From positions 1-64,000 of the forward strand of contig JAFKAC010000080.1 of the NCBI GenBank assembly GCA_025766275.1: 64,000 nucleotides of DNA, written 5' to 3'. The notes below the pieces were generated by a model, which saw only the letters and a list, made by a program, of their open reading frames with translations, had not been told where the DNA came from and did not search any database. This DNA comes from Lactarius indigo (lineage: Eukaryota; Basidiomycota; Agaricomycetes; Russulales; Russulaceae). The translations under genes and the position numbers were made by a program. Of the stretch, positions 36,373 to 47,600 are shown piece after piece. How positions within the stretch are numbered: position 1 is the first letter of the stretch; each line of letters opens with the position of its first letter.

Positions 36373-39300
36373 GTGCGAAGTATTCCGCTTTCCATGCTCT
36401 GGTGTCCCCACCCGGGTTGCCCATTGGCTTTCAGGAGTCAGAATGGGCGTACGCGCCATTTCCGTGCCTCCCATGAGGTCACCAACAGCCACACAATCAG
36501 AGTGCAACCTGTTGTGTCACATTCACACCGTCAGAGGAAGGAGCACCCTCATTTGACAGGTACGTGCGTCCTTGACGTCTGAGCTCTTATCCATGCCTGA
36601 CCATCAATACGATGGGAAGCCCTTCCATGTGACTCAGATGGCAACTTTTTGCCACCAGGCGCACCACCACCACCCCGGGAAAGCGCACCAGGAGGGGACT
36701 GGGCACCATTTGAAAACGAGGTCCAGTTTCAGTTAGCGGACCTCATTTATCGTCGTGCAGAACTTTCCGCCACCAACATCGACACCCTTCTCCAGCTGTG
36801 GGCTCAATCCCTGTCCGAATTTGATTCCGCTGCACCTTTTGAGAGCCATGAGGACTTGTACTCGCTCATCGACTCCTCCGCGCATGGCGACGTTCCTTGG
36901 GAATGTTTGGTGACCACAGTTCCAGAAGACGTTGACGAAGGCGCTCCCTCCTGGATGCGTACGGTCTATGAAGTTTGGTATCGCAACCCGGACAGCGTAT
37001 TGTCCGCAATGCTAAGCAACCCCGACTTCCACGGCCTATTTGATCTACGCCCGTATATTGACCTCAACGCAGACAGGACACGCCTGTGGAGCGACGTGAT
37101 GTCAGGGAATATTGCTTGGAGGCGCAGTGTAAGTCGAATCTTTCACATCTCAGCGAAGTGTATTGACATTCACGGACAAGGATGGCATCTTCGCAGCTGA
37201 CCCAGGGACAGAAGGGGCTATGTATTGCCCGCTCATCCTCGGGAGTGATGAGACGACAGTATCGGTGGCAACGGGACATGTCCAGTACCACCCCGTGTAC
37301 ATGTCAATTGGTAATGTACACAATACTGTCCGACAAGCGCATCGGAATGCTGTCATTCCGATCGCATTCCTCGCTATTCCACGGTGTAAGTCTCTTTCAA
37401 GCCCGCTATGTTCTCTAACGGGTGCAATTTTCCATATGTTTCAGGTGACCGCCGATACGATGAAAGCCTAAAATTTCGAACCTTCAAGGGACAACTGTAT
37501 CACTCATCTATTTCGGCCGTCCTCAGTTCACTACGCTCGGGGATGACGACCCCTGTTATCCGCAGGTGCCCAGATGGTCACTTCAGACGGGTCATTTACG
37601 ACCTCATTGCATTCATTGCCGATTACCCCGAGCAAGCAGTGCTCACGGGTATTGTCCGAGGCTGGTGCCCCAAGTGAGTGCCCTGCACTCACCGTGTGAA
37701 CGTCACGATCACACATGCTTTCAGATGCACAGCACTTCCAAAAAACCTGGACGCGCATGCCCTGCGCCGCACACCGAGACACACGGAGGTCATAAGGGGT
37801 GTTCTCGACTCCCAAACACTCTGGGCTGCATACGGCATGCACAGTGATATTGTGGTACGTATTGTATGTTACGTTTTTATGTCGGCAGTATACTAATCAC
37901 CCTCAATTCATTTGTAGCCGTTCACATTTGGTTTTCCGCGTGCCGACATATACGAGATGATATCGCCAGACCTTTTACACCAGGTCATTAAGGGCACCTT
38001 CAAGGACCATTTGGTCGTTTGGGTGTGTGATTATTTGATGATGCAACACGGTGAAAGCCAAGCAAATGACATCCTGGATGATATAGACCGGCGGTATGTA
38101 TCCACGCATATGGCCAATTCACTAGTCTAACTGGTAGAAAGAATTTCCGCGGTGCCCCCCTTTCCCGGCCTCCGTAGATTCCCTCATGGTCGTCGCTTCA
38201 AGCAGTGGACGGGCGACGATTCTAAGGCCCTCATCAAGGTCTACGTTCCTGCGATCGTTGGCTATGTTCCGGATGAAATTATCTTGTGTCTACGCGCATT
38301 CATCGACGCGTGTTACATTGCTCGACGCCAGAACATCAACTCAGTCGCATTGGACGCCCTTGATCGTGCTTTGGATGACTTCAAGCAACTGCGCGAGGTG
38401 TTCCGGACTTCTGGTGTCAGGCCTAAAGGGTTCGCGCTCCCCAGGCAACATTCGCTTTTCCATTACCGGCGCATGATTGAAGATTTTGGTGCGCCGGGTG
38501 GCCTCTGTTCTTCCATCACCGAATCTCGTCATATTACAGCAGTCAAGAAACCATGGCGCCGATCAAATCGATATCAAGCTTTGGGACAAATGTTGCTCAC
38601 CATTCAGCGGCTTGACAAACTCGCAGCTATGCGCTGCCATCTCGCTGCATCAGGCCTGTTACCAGGAGGGCGCACTGATATGCCAAGCACCTCCCAAACA
38701 CCCAATCCTCCCCATTTGCCATCTGACGGGGATGATGAAGACGACGACGGGGGGCCTGTGGAGGAGAACGTGCTTGGGCATGTTGTATTGGCTCGGACTC
38801 CAGGTAAGTTGTGTTAATCGCTCTGAACATATGACCCCTGTCTGACTCCAGAAGCTCCCCATTATCCGAAGGATATCGAAGGAATTGCTCGTCACATAGG
38901 CGAACCCAACCTACACTACATGAGCTGCGAGTGTATTGCCAATCAGCTAGGTACGACGTCAGATGCGATATCACTCGAAAGATGCAAGATATCTATTTTT
39001 CATTCTGCGGTGGCCACATTTTTCTCTCCAAGCGACCCCTGTGGTACACGGGGCATGCGACGCGAACGCATTCGTTCAACACCTTCATGGCGAGGCCACG
39101 AGCCGCGCCGCGACTGTGCTTTTATCGTTGAGGATGACACTCAGCCGGGGATGTTGGGGATGGCCGTCGTACGAGTACAGCTCCTTTTCTCTGTTCTTTA
39201 CGGAGACGTGTGCTATCCCTGTGCACTCGTTGAGTGGTTCACGAGGGTGGGGTGTGACCGAACGACTGGGCTTTGGGTGGTGCGACCAGATATCACACGT

Positions 39301-39480
39301 GGTAAACGAGACAGGACTGTGGTGCACCTGGATTCCTTCCTGCGGGCAGCCCACCTTATTCCAGTCTACGGCAAGAGGAAGATACCTTTGGACTTTCATT
39401 ATACGTACTCACTAGATACATTTAGTGCGTATTACGTCAACAAGTACATAGATCACCACGCAAACGAAGTCGCATTCTAG
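36373..39480 (+). CDS. Plavaka-family transposase with N-terminal zinc finger
   Basis: Transposase of the Plavaka group, related to the CACTA/CMC superfamily. Exon 1 encodes a C2H2 finger, CPHPGCPLAFRSQNGRTRHF-RASH, typical of the family's N-terminus; after an intron (about 36,558-36,638) come FENEVQFQLADLIYRRAELS, the catalytic core with CPLILGSDETTVSVATGH (first acidic cluster), FIADYPEQAVLTGIVRGWCP (second), a CxxLP Zn site (RCTALP) and GFPRADIYEMISPDLLHQVI-KGTFKDHL (third). Then RRFPHGRRFKQWTGDDSKAL and HSLFHYRRMIEDFGAPGGLC; the C-terminus LRAAHLIPVYGKRKIPLDFH and YYVNKYIDHHANEVAF ends at TAG 39478-39480. About nine exons. Catalytic blocks intact; a short stretch at 38,930-39,130 is hard to join in frame and may hold a small intron or a lesion. 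Confidence 0.83.
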
Positions 39481-41019
39481 TAATTTGCCAGCCAAATGAC
39501 AAAGTTGCATGGCGCACATTCGGCCCGTTTCGGACTCGTCGGTCGGACCTCGTGGCCTCAGACTCTATTATCCTATCTCGCGTCGTCTTTTCCCCCATCT
39601 TTTTTCTCTATACCACCACCTTGTCGCTCTTTTTATTTGGACCCACCCTCGTCGCTCATTACCTCGTCTGGCATTGACGGCCGGCCTCGATCACCCATTC
39701 CTCTCCAGTCAACTCCCTATTCGCAGCGCCATGAAGGGTTCTGCTTCAAGACAGTTTCCTTGCCATTCTTCGTCGCTCAGACCTTCTTTTGCCTGCCCCC
39801 CTCGTGACTCTACAATCTCGTCCATGCGTTCATTCCCGGTTGATCATCATCGCGCCCCCATCCATTCATGTCAATAACATTCAGCTTGGAGTCGCGCTCA
39901 GGCAAAGGTGGGTCGACTTTCTGTCATCTCTATTAACTAATTCTTGACTTTCGTTTTAGTTTGCCTCATTGACGCCACCTGCGCCACCTCTTTGACCATA
40001 CTCCGTCCTCATTTGCGTTTCTTTTGACTCTTCGGCTCTGACCACCTACTTGTCTCCATTCCTCTCGTTCACTTGCGATACTTACTCCCCCATTCACTCT
40101 TGACAATTCGCTCTGGTTTAGTACACGTCGGCAGAGTCATCTTGCACCTGTGGATGTCGACCTTACCATAGTCTTGCCCTTAGCTTTCTATCTTCCGTCC
40201 TCCATCGATATCATCTGGTCTTTCCCTTAGCTTTCCATCTTCCGTCCTCCATCGATATCATCTGGACTTTTACTTTACCTTTCCACCATTTCACATTTCC
40301 ACTTCTCTCAACGTTGCTCACCCTTACTTACAAGTACACGATGTATTTAAGGGCTTTGGGTCTATGTTCAATATCAGCATCGGTTCCCCCATTCACCCTC
40401 TTCATCTTTCTCCTGTGTGACAATCAAACTTATCGGGGCAGGTATAAGTTGAAGACACCTGTGCGGGCCTCGCATAGCACTTTCGCTTACTTCCTACCGT
40501 TTTTACGGTCCCTTTTCGCTCGTCCTTCCTTGGACCGGCCGTCGGCTCATTGACCTCCAGAGTCTTTCGTTCATTATTTCGCTAGCCGCAACCCTCATTC
40601 GCTTAGTATGTGAGCGTGAATGAAACATTGTTATTGAATGTGCGCCGCACAATCGATCGCATAAAATGGTTTCCGAGGCTTCGCCTGGAAACACAATATT
40701 TTAAGCCTATCAAAGAGGCGGCTGCATTACCGGCCAAATGGATCCGAAGCATGAACGAAGTCGCTGTCCAAGTCGTTAAGTGCACGCCGCATGCAAACAC
40801 ATCGTCCTGACACGCCGGGTTCATGGTCATGGAAACCAAAGTGTTAAAGCTATAACTAAGAAGCAGCGCTTCCTTAGCCTTCCGATGTGCGGCACACGGA
40901 CGGAATAAACAGAAACACAGTACCCTAAAATGACAGGATTATCGATGGGTGGGACAGACGGTCCCCTTTTGTACCCACTCACCATCATTCACCCACTCTC
41001 CGAGTGAGTCTCCTCCAAT
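39481..41019. other. Pyrimidine-rich intergenic region
   Basis: Strongly C/T-biased on the plus strand (39,570-40,320), with many ctcttt and cttcc runs and a 47-bp tandem repeat; no coding features. May be a promoter of the next gene; CT-rich stretches are common before fungal transcription starts. Confidence 0.5.
40175..40269 (+). repeat. 47-bp direct tandem repeat, two copies
   Basis: Two adjacent copies beginning cccttagctttc at 40,177 and 40,224, nearly identical (one t/c change early and a c-t versus a-c change near the end). Confidence 0.85.
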
Positions 41020-43302
41020 ATGCCCGTCAGTACGCGTGCATCCAATGCAGACGCGCACCCTGGTCGTATCATAATGGAAAGTCAGCAAACAAGACGCCCA
41101 AGAAAACAAATAGAAGAAGACGAAGCCAGAGCGAAGGCGGTGGCCATTGCCACCAGAAAGGGAGTCGAGGCGCGGCATCGCGAAGCCATCGCAACGATTG
41201 CGACAACTGAGGATTCCATGGAACAAGACGAGGAAGACCTCCAGACGCATTCAGTTAGGCCAGATCTTCGTCATATCCAGTCATCAGGGACAGCAGCTTT
41301 GGGGGTCCCCAGGAGTGGTTCAGAGGACCAGACGCCGAACAGGCCTATAGGGAGTGAAAGCGAAGACGAGTCAAGGTAAGTGCAAAGGATTAGTACCAAG
41401 CCTGCGCTATCTAACATACCTAGTGATACTGTGGGCGCCATGGTCAACGATGGTGCAACGGAAATTGCAACGGAAATTGCAACCAGTCCAATACCTCTGC
41501 CAGCGACCTGTGTCACACCTACCTCTGGGAGAGGTTTTGACGAGCTCCAGGATGAGTTTGAGGGTGAAAGCGAAGAATCCGAGGACTTTGTGCCAATTGG
41601 ATACGCAGCAAGAAAGAGGGCCGAGGTAAGTTACTCGTGCCGCCGAAAACTGTCTTTGTCATCATTAGTCATCCGGACCACAGAAAGAGAAGATTGGATC
41701 ACTTCGGTCCGACATCAACGCAGCACGCACCAACCCTCATGCTGCCCCGTTGAGCAAGAAACACAAGGAGCCTGTGAGGGCGTAAGTACTACCATTCTTT
41801 TTATGCATAGACTAAACGCTGAGTGCCACCATTTACCCACCACCTTTTCTAGGCGTAAAGGCATCAAATGCTGCGACGCCATTGTGATTGGGGGATTCAG
41901 CACCGATTGGAGAGCCAAGGCAAAGCACGGTAAGTAATTTGGTCACGTTATGCGGGGTAGAACTGAAACTACGAACTTGCTAAGCCCCCAGTACCAGCAG
42001 AGGCAGTGTGACCTCAGGCCAAGCCAACACGAAGGAAGGGAACAATGGCCTCGTCTCAGGGGCCTTCCACGAAGATGAGCCATACGAGGCCCCCGGATGG
42101 GCCAAGGCCAGCAAGAGCGCAACTTGGCGTGGGTCTCCACAAGCTGTCAATGAGGGGTCACTTAAAGCGCGAATGACGGCGCAGGTACGTCGTTGATTAG
42201 CCTTTTACAAACAGGGTATAACCAATAATAGGTGGGGATGAAATTAAAACGGGCTGCTGCCACGATGAGTACAGGATGTCCGACCCCACTACCAGAGGGG
42301 GACCGGAAGCGTCAACGTAAGCAAAGGTACTCAGTTGCTGACCTCCCCTTTCCCGGCGGCGGCAGAGGTGTTCATACCTGGCGGAGAGTGTTCCTTCCTC
42401 AGTTGCACGGCTGGGTGGGAACTCAAGAAGATCCATTTGGTGCAAATTGCCAAATGGAAGGTGAGATTGTGAACATCTGGAAGCGCACATTCCCCTCTGT
42501 TCCATTAGATCAACGCAATCGTGAGATTGTACTCAATGTGGTGCGTCACTCCAAGTAATCCGTCTGTCATATTAAAACCTTTTTCCAGTGCGATAACGCC
42601 CTCAACAACTGGCGCAGCGACATAGGAAAGGCTGGCTACCACGCAGTCTCCGATCTCTGGGAGGGAGACAGCCAATTTTCCTCAGAGGAGGACATCGTAG
42701 CATATGTCTCAGATAACTTAACGGACTTGCGTTTTGTGTACAGGTTCCCCGATAGGCTGGTGAGTACTGTTTCTTCAGACAACCGGGATCCATCCTGATG
42801 ACCTTCTAGAGTGGGCGTGGCCCATTTTGTTCAGTCCTGATCTCGAAGGTCTATGCAAGGCACCTGCGAAAGATATCACCGGACGGCGGGAAGTATGGCC
42901 CTCAGACTGGCGGGCTTGCCCTTGCGACAGTTGCGGTACGCCGAGTGTCACTAGCATCTTCGTTCTCCCTGGTCCGGAACCTGATGCTTACACTAGGTCG
43001 AACGCGCTCTCACACTTTTCAAGACCGGTGAAGACATTTCCAAGGCCAACCACGATGACGATAGTGGAAGAGGGGCCACCCGTGTTCCCGGCCATGGGTT
43101 CACAGATAACCTCTGGGGCAGCAGGGCGCGCGCGCTCGTGAAGTCGACTCAACGGCTCAAGGATTCTCACTGGTCACAGATACAGGATCGCGCCTCGATT
43201 TATTTGCGAGGAACTGACCATGACGAAGAAAATGGAGAGGACTCCGGAGGTGTGGGGGCTGAGGCAACGAGCTTGCACGCTCAAATAGAAATAGATTGGT
43301 GA
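41020..43302 (+). CDS. Hypothetical protein, second gene of the Plavaka region
   Basis: Not assignable to a known enzyme family. Start 41020 (MPVSTRASNADAHPGR) or the ATG at 41074. About eight exons. The N-terminal third is acidic and disordered with a basic KQIEEDEARAKAVAIATRKG segment; then EGESEESEDFVPIGYAARKR, a Lys-rich part (KRAAATMSTG, GDRKRQRKQRY). The C-terminal conserved region: WVGTQEDPFGANCQMEGEIV, IWKRTFPSVPLDQRN, CDNALNNWRSDIGKAGYHAV, LTDLRFVYRFPDR, GPFCSVLISKVYARHL and YGPQTGGLALATVAVRRVSL. That last helix resembles the P.GALALA..AVERAL motif seen in uncharacterised agaricomycete proteins often found near transposons. It could be an accessory DNA-binding factor of the element; that is inference. 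Confidence 0.6.
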
Positions 43303-43827
43303 GTCCTTAATTTGCCACTCTGATGAACCTGCACGCTCATGTTACACTGAAACTGATAGATCGGTTGCGGACAGGAGTGAAGAGTGTCCCAAAGGCGCGT
43401 AGACGACGTGTATATACAGCGCGCAAAGTGCCATATGTGCACACATTTCCAATGTCATCGATTTTCTGTCATTTCCAAGTTTTCCTGGACACGTGACTTT
43501 GCTCTCGTTCTCGAGCTCTTCGTAATGGACCTTTTCTCACAGGCAACGATATCTCCTTACGCGGTCTTATTCATACATCATCATCACGTCGACAGCCTCA
43601 TTCATGGCCTGTCAATGTGCGCAGACGGCATTTGAAATATGTAGGGTACCAACGTCTATTGACAAACCCGGGTTATCCCGGTGTACACTCTGGGGATTTG
43701 GTCCGAGGATAGGAGAGCTGGAATGGCATTGGTTGGGGGAGGGGGGTAATTAGCCAACGTTTTGTGTAGGCAGTATTACTACTATCGTACAAATTCAGTG
43801 CCTTTTTTTGGGAAATCCGGTGTGATT
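43303..43827. other. Intergenic, nothing recognised
   Basis: 3' flank of the hypothetical gene. No motif or repeat found. Confidence 0.45.
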
Positions 43828-44154
43828 CATCGAACGATCTGTATTTTGATCTGGTATACTGTGGCATTACTAGCGCAGTCCGTTATACTAGATCTGAGGT
43901 GAAGGACTAGAGCTAGCTAGCCGTACTGGAATAAAGGAGAAAAACTAGGGGCAGCCAGCGTACCTAGACTCGGGGACAAGAACTAGATACACGGCTAGGT
44001 CTAGGTATACCTACTAGACCCACACACAGAACTAGGTACTTAAGTATTGAACTAGATATAGGTAGGGGCATCTAGCGCTAGCAGAGTTGCCATGCGCTAG
44101 GTCAAAAGTAGAGGGCTAGTGGGACTAGCGGAACTACCAATAGTCCCGCTAGTG
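43828..44154 (-). repeat. Right CTAG-rich block
   Basis: About nineteen CTAG tetramers in 327 bp, arranged as GAACTAGATA, GGACTAGAG, CTAGGTAC and similar units; ends ...CCCGCTAGTG, the inverse of the CACTAG start at 33,034. Confidence 0.6.
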
Positions 44155-44173
44155 ACTTTTGGTCTTGCTGATG

Positions 44174-44178
44174 TGGTG
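44174..44178. repeat. Target-site duplication TGGTG (left)
   Basis: Identical to 51129-51133; 5 bp is the usual duplication of gypsy/copia integrases. Confidence 0.9.
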
Positions 44179-44566
44179 TGTCACGGTACCAACGGACCGT
44201 CCGTGACGCGTTCGAGTTCGGGCCCAAGGCAAGGGCAAGGTAGAGTCGGGACTTGCTCAACGAGCAAGCTAAGTCGGTGAATCAAGGCTCAAGCTCAAGG
44301 CTATCACTTGCGAGAGGGGAGTCGGACGTTTCAACGACAAGGCAAGACAAGGTTGGTTTCAAAGGACTAAGAGTAGACAAGTTATCTACTTGGCTACTCA
44401 ACTACTCTTATACTCATACAATACTGGGGTTTACATGGCTGTTTTCTGTGATGCATACATGATAGCACCATAAGGCGTGCTACTTCTGAAGTTCTGAGTC
44501 AGTCTTTCGCAATACTTGTTCGCTGGCGTTTGTGACGCGTGACCGTGATGTCACGTGATCGTGACA
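44179..44566 (-). repeat. 3' LTR (left)
   Basis: 388 bp, 387 identical to the right LTR. The ends TGTCAC and GTGACA are 6-bp inverted repeats. In element orientation, U3 begins with a TCACGTGA palindrome (44,549-44,560 region), an E-box-type site. Confidence 0.95.
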
Positions 44567-44580
44567 TAGCCCCCTTTCTA
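44567..44580 (-). promoter_or_regulatory. Polypurine tract
   Basis: On the minus strand reads AGAAAGGGGGCTA directly before the TGTCAC start of the 3' LTR, where plus-strand DNA synthesis would be primed. Confidence 0.75.
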
Positions 44581-44602
44581 GGTTCATTCGTCCGCGAATG
44601 AG

Positions 44603-47600
44603 TTAAGGGCTTCGATCGGCGGCCTCCCAGTTGACGTCGTAGGGATATTCATAATCGTCTGCTGGTTGACTGCCAACTGTGGTGCGATAGTGGCGGTGTC
44701 GCGGGCGCGTGGTCGGTTGGATCGCTCGAGCGGGGGAGAGCGAGTCACGTATCCACGTACGGGTGCGTTCGTTAGCAGGTGAAGTCGACGACGCAGGACA
44801 TCGGAGTCCATAGTAGGGGTGGCGAGGTGGAACATCGCAACGTAGACGTTGGGGGCACAACGTGTGAGGTCGGTAACAGAATGCCTTGGTGTGTCCGCGC
44901 GCTCGACAATAGCGGCATCGGCGGTCATTGGATTGTGCAGTCTGGTCGCGTTGTTGTGTAATGGATGGTGTGGGACCGAGGTTAATCGTCGTCAGCGGTC
45001 GTAAGACTGGTTCGTCTACGGTCTCGGAGGCGGGGTCGCGGGAACGATCGCCTCGCTCTTGGCCAGCGTGGCCATGTCGTTGATGACTATTCCTGCCGTT
45101 AGCGCGAGGGGATCGTGCTCGTGGTACCTGCAAGGGGGATTGGGCAAATGTCCCGATGTTCAGAAGTTCTCTCCAGCAAAGAGCCTCTACACTGGCGAGC
45201 TCCCATTTCTGCGATAAACGAAGAATCAGTGTCCATTCTCGTGTTGTGGCCTCATAAATCGAGAAGGTCGGATTGTAGAAGACCCATAGAAGTAGCGTAA
45301 ATTCCTCGGTTGTTACATCGTCGAAGGTGGCACGATAGGGTTTGACAGCAGTGTCATCTTTTGCTGTGATCGATTCTTCATTGGTCAGATCGATGGGTGT
45401 CTCAGTCGTAGACCCGGCGACTCGCCAAAGACGGCGGAAGTACGGTGATTCACGCGTGAAGAAGTAACTGTGAATGCGGAACTCGCAGTTTTTCACCGTA
45501 ACTACGGCATCCGCACTCGGGAGGTCGTATAAGTGGTGTCGGCGAGGGACGTCACTTCTTGCGTCAATGTGGAGTAACTCGTCCGTTGGGTCAGTAACAA
45601 CGTCAGCCCGGGCGGGGGTAGTCATGGTTCTACCGTGGTCGGGGGTGATGGCGGGTTGGTCTGATTTGTCAAGTTCCGTAGTGCTAGAGAACGATTGTGG
45701 GGGTGTTAGGTGAATGTGTCGGCCCTCTTCAGCAGGGGAGGGGGTCGGGGTCGTGTGTTCGTGGTCTGACCCAAACGTCCACTGGGCAGGGAGCTGATCT
45801 GCTGTGATAGTGGTGGTCGGTGGGGGATGTTCATCCATCGTTGGGGGGTTCATGGCGATGGGATCGATTTCTGACTGTACTCGCTTCTTATGTTGTGCGA
45901 GTTGTGCTGGTGTTTGGGCGTTATGTAGGGGTTTTACCCTATCATGCATGGTGGAGCGTTCCTTCCGCTGTATCAGAGATAGCGGCGTCTTCTTCTTGAC
46001 CCGTGGTTGATGGTCGAGAATTTGCTCGTTATCTTGTTTGGTGTTTTCCGAGGTTGGTTGGGGTAGGGACTGTTCCTTTTGGTTTCTGATGGTACCGACT
46101 GTACGGTCGAAGGTGAGCAATTTTCCATAGAACGTGTCGTGGGTTTTCTCCAAGTTCGGGGAACATGTCTTATCTGAAATATGAGGCGGTTTACATAGTT
46201 GCGGCGTGGGTTCGCCATATGTCATCTGATGGTTTCTGATTAATCCTTTTCTACTCGCTATAGTCGATGAGAGATCTCTGCGGAGTGTGTTCTGCATAGC
46301 GAGACCTTTGTCGTTTGTTCGCGAGATGATGGGTGTCTGCTGACGTGTTGAGGGTATGGAGCTCGTGAGTATCTCGTATGGAGACCGCGTTGTCTCGTTA
46401 GATGGTTGTGTGTCGTGGGAGGGTTGCGTTACTAGTAACTGTGTTGTACGTTTGTTATACCGTCGATGGTTGGCGCGAGCATTGAGATATTGCACTCGTC
46501 GTTGCCTCGGACCTTTTTGTTGACCGTTGGTGCACGAGCGATATGTTGAATTATTATACTGTTTGATGTTTGGTGGAGTGTAGAGGACGCGTATGAGTGC
46601 GGTGGTAACGAAATTGAGAGACTTGGAGATCTTTGTGTTGAAGTCTCGGATGAATGTGTTGAAACGGGGTGTATTTCGTTGCGGGTCGATGGTCGACAAG
46701 GGCGCGTGGAGCAATTTAGGGAGATTTTTGTTTCCCTGGTGTGTCAGACGTTTTGTGTTATGCTTAACGGCTTCGGTTTTTATAGAATGTCGCCGGAGGG
46801 TAAGCAGTTTTTTGTTCTTGTCCGGGTGTTTCACGGTGATTGAGTCGTGAAGCGACTGAATTACCCCCCTCCTCAGAAGGGGATCGTCCGCGATCACAAG
46901 ATAGGCATCGCAGAACCACAGGTCGGCAGCGACATGTGTCGGGCGGTGGAGGGAACGAATGCCGGACGTGGGGGTCTGAGCGGCGGTGAGGATGTGCGAA
47001 AAGAGCAGAACAACAATAGGAAAAATGTCGGTACTGGGTGAAGTAAGGACAGGGTGGCGAGAAAGGTTAGCGGTATGAAGATGTGTGTGACGACGTTGGA
47101 GGTCGTAGTCCGTCAGGCTGAGGCGGGGGACCCGGTGGCGATGGGGATTGGCGAGGATGATGACCGGGTACCGTGTGTCGACGAGCAGACGTTGCCAGTG
47201 TGTAAGAGCATGCATCGGCGTGGAGAGTTTGTGACTGTACGCGGAGTGGCTACGATCGACGGGGTAGGGTAGTGGCGGAAAGTAGTCGATGGTCGGTGTT
47301 TCCTTTCGACCGTCGAACTGTGTAAGGGTGGCATTGGAATCGCACCGCAAGGCGCCTGTTGGTCGGCGTATGGGACACGAGCAGGCAACGTTGAGAAGGA
47401 TGTCGAGTGTCGTAGCGTACTTCGTCGCGTCTAAAACGGGGTTGGTTTTTTGCGTAAGAGACCGGGCAGGTTCGGGGTATCGCGGAGTAAATAGTTGCTG
47501 ACGTCCGAGAGTCTCAAGGGTACAGCAACGTAGTTGGACGGCAGAGAGTGTTCGTGATCGATGTTGTCGACCGAAGTAGTCCGATTTGTTTGTATCAAGA

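Larger units (their letters stand above)
33034..44154. mobile_element. Probable Plavaka (CMC superfamily) element with possible cargo
   Basis: Inference from three observations. A Plavaka transposase gene lies at 36,373-39,480. Two CTAG-rich blocks (33,034-33,262 and 43,828-44,154) flank the region and share motifs in inverted orientation: GAACTAGATA at 43,980 and 44,049 versus its complement at 33,123, and GACTAGAGC at 43,905 versus its complement at 33,213. The outermost bases read CACTAG inward from both sides, like CACTA-superfamily termini. I could not find a target duplication (left tct, right act). If correct, the element is 11.1 kb and includes the DUF6534 gene, the transposase and a second gene. 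Confidence 0.45.

Noticed and set aside
39496..39877. Plus-strand frames in the CT-rich region
   Set aside because: Explained by pyrimidine-rich composition; no domain or splice support.
33031..44157. Target duplication for the putative Plavaka element
   Set aside because: Flanking bases (tct left, act right) do not match in any frame of 2-8 bp, so no duplication is claimed.
44815..45713. Plus-strand frames under the BTB region of the LTR element
   Set aside because: Antisense shadows of the BTB and zinc-knuckle coding sequence.
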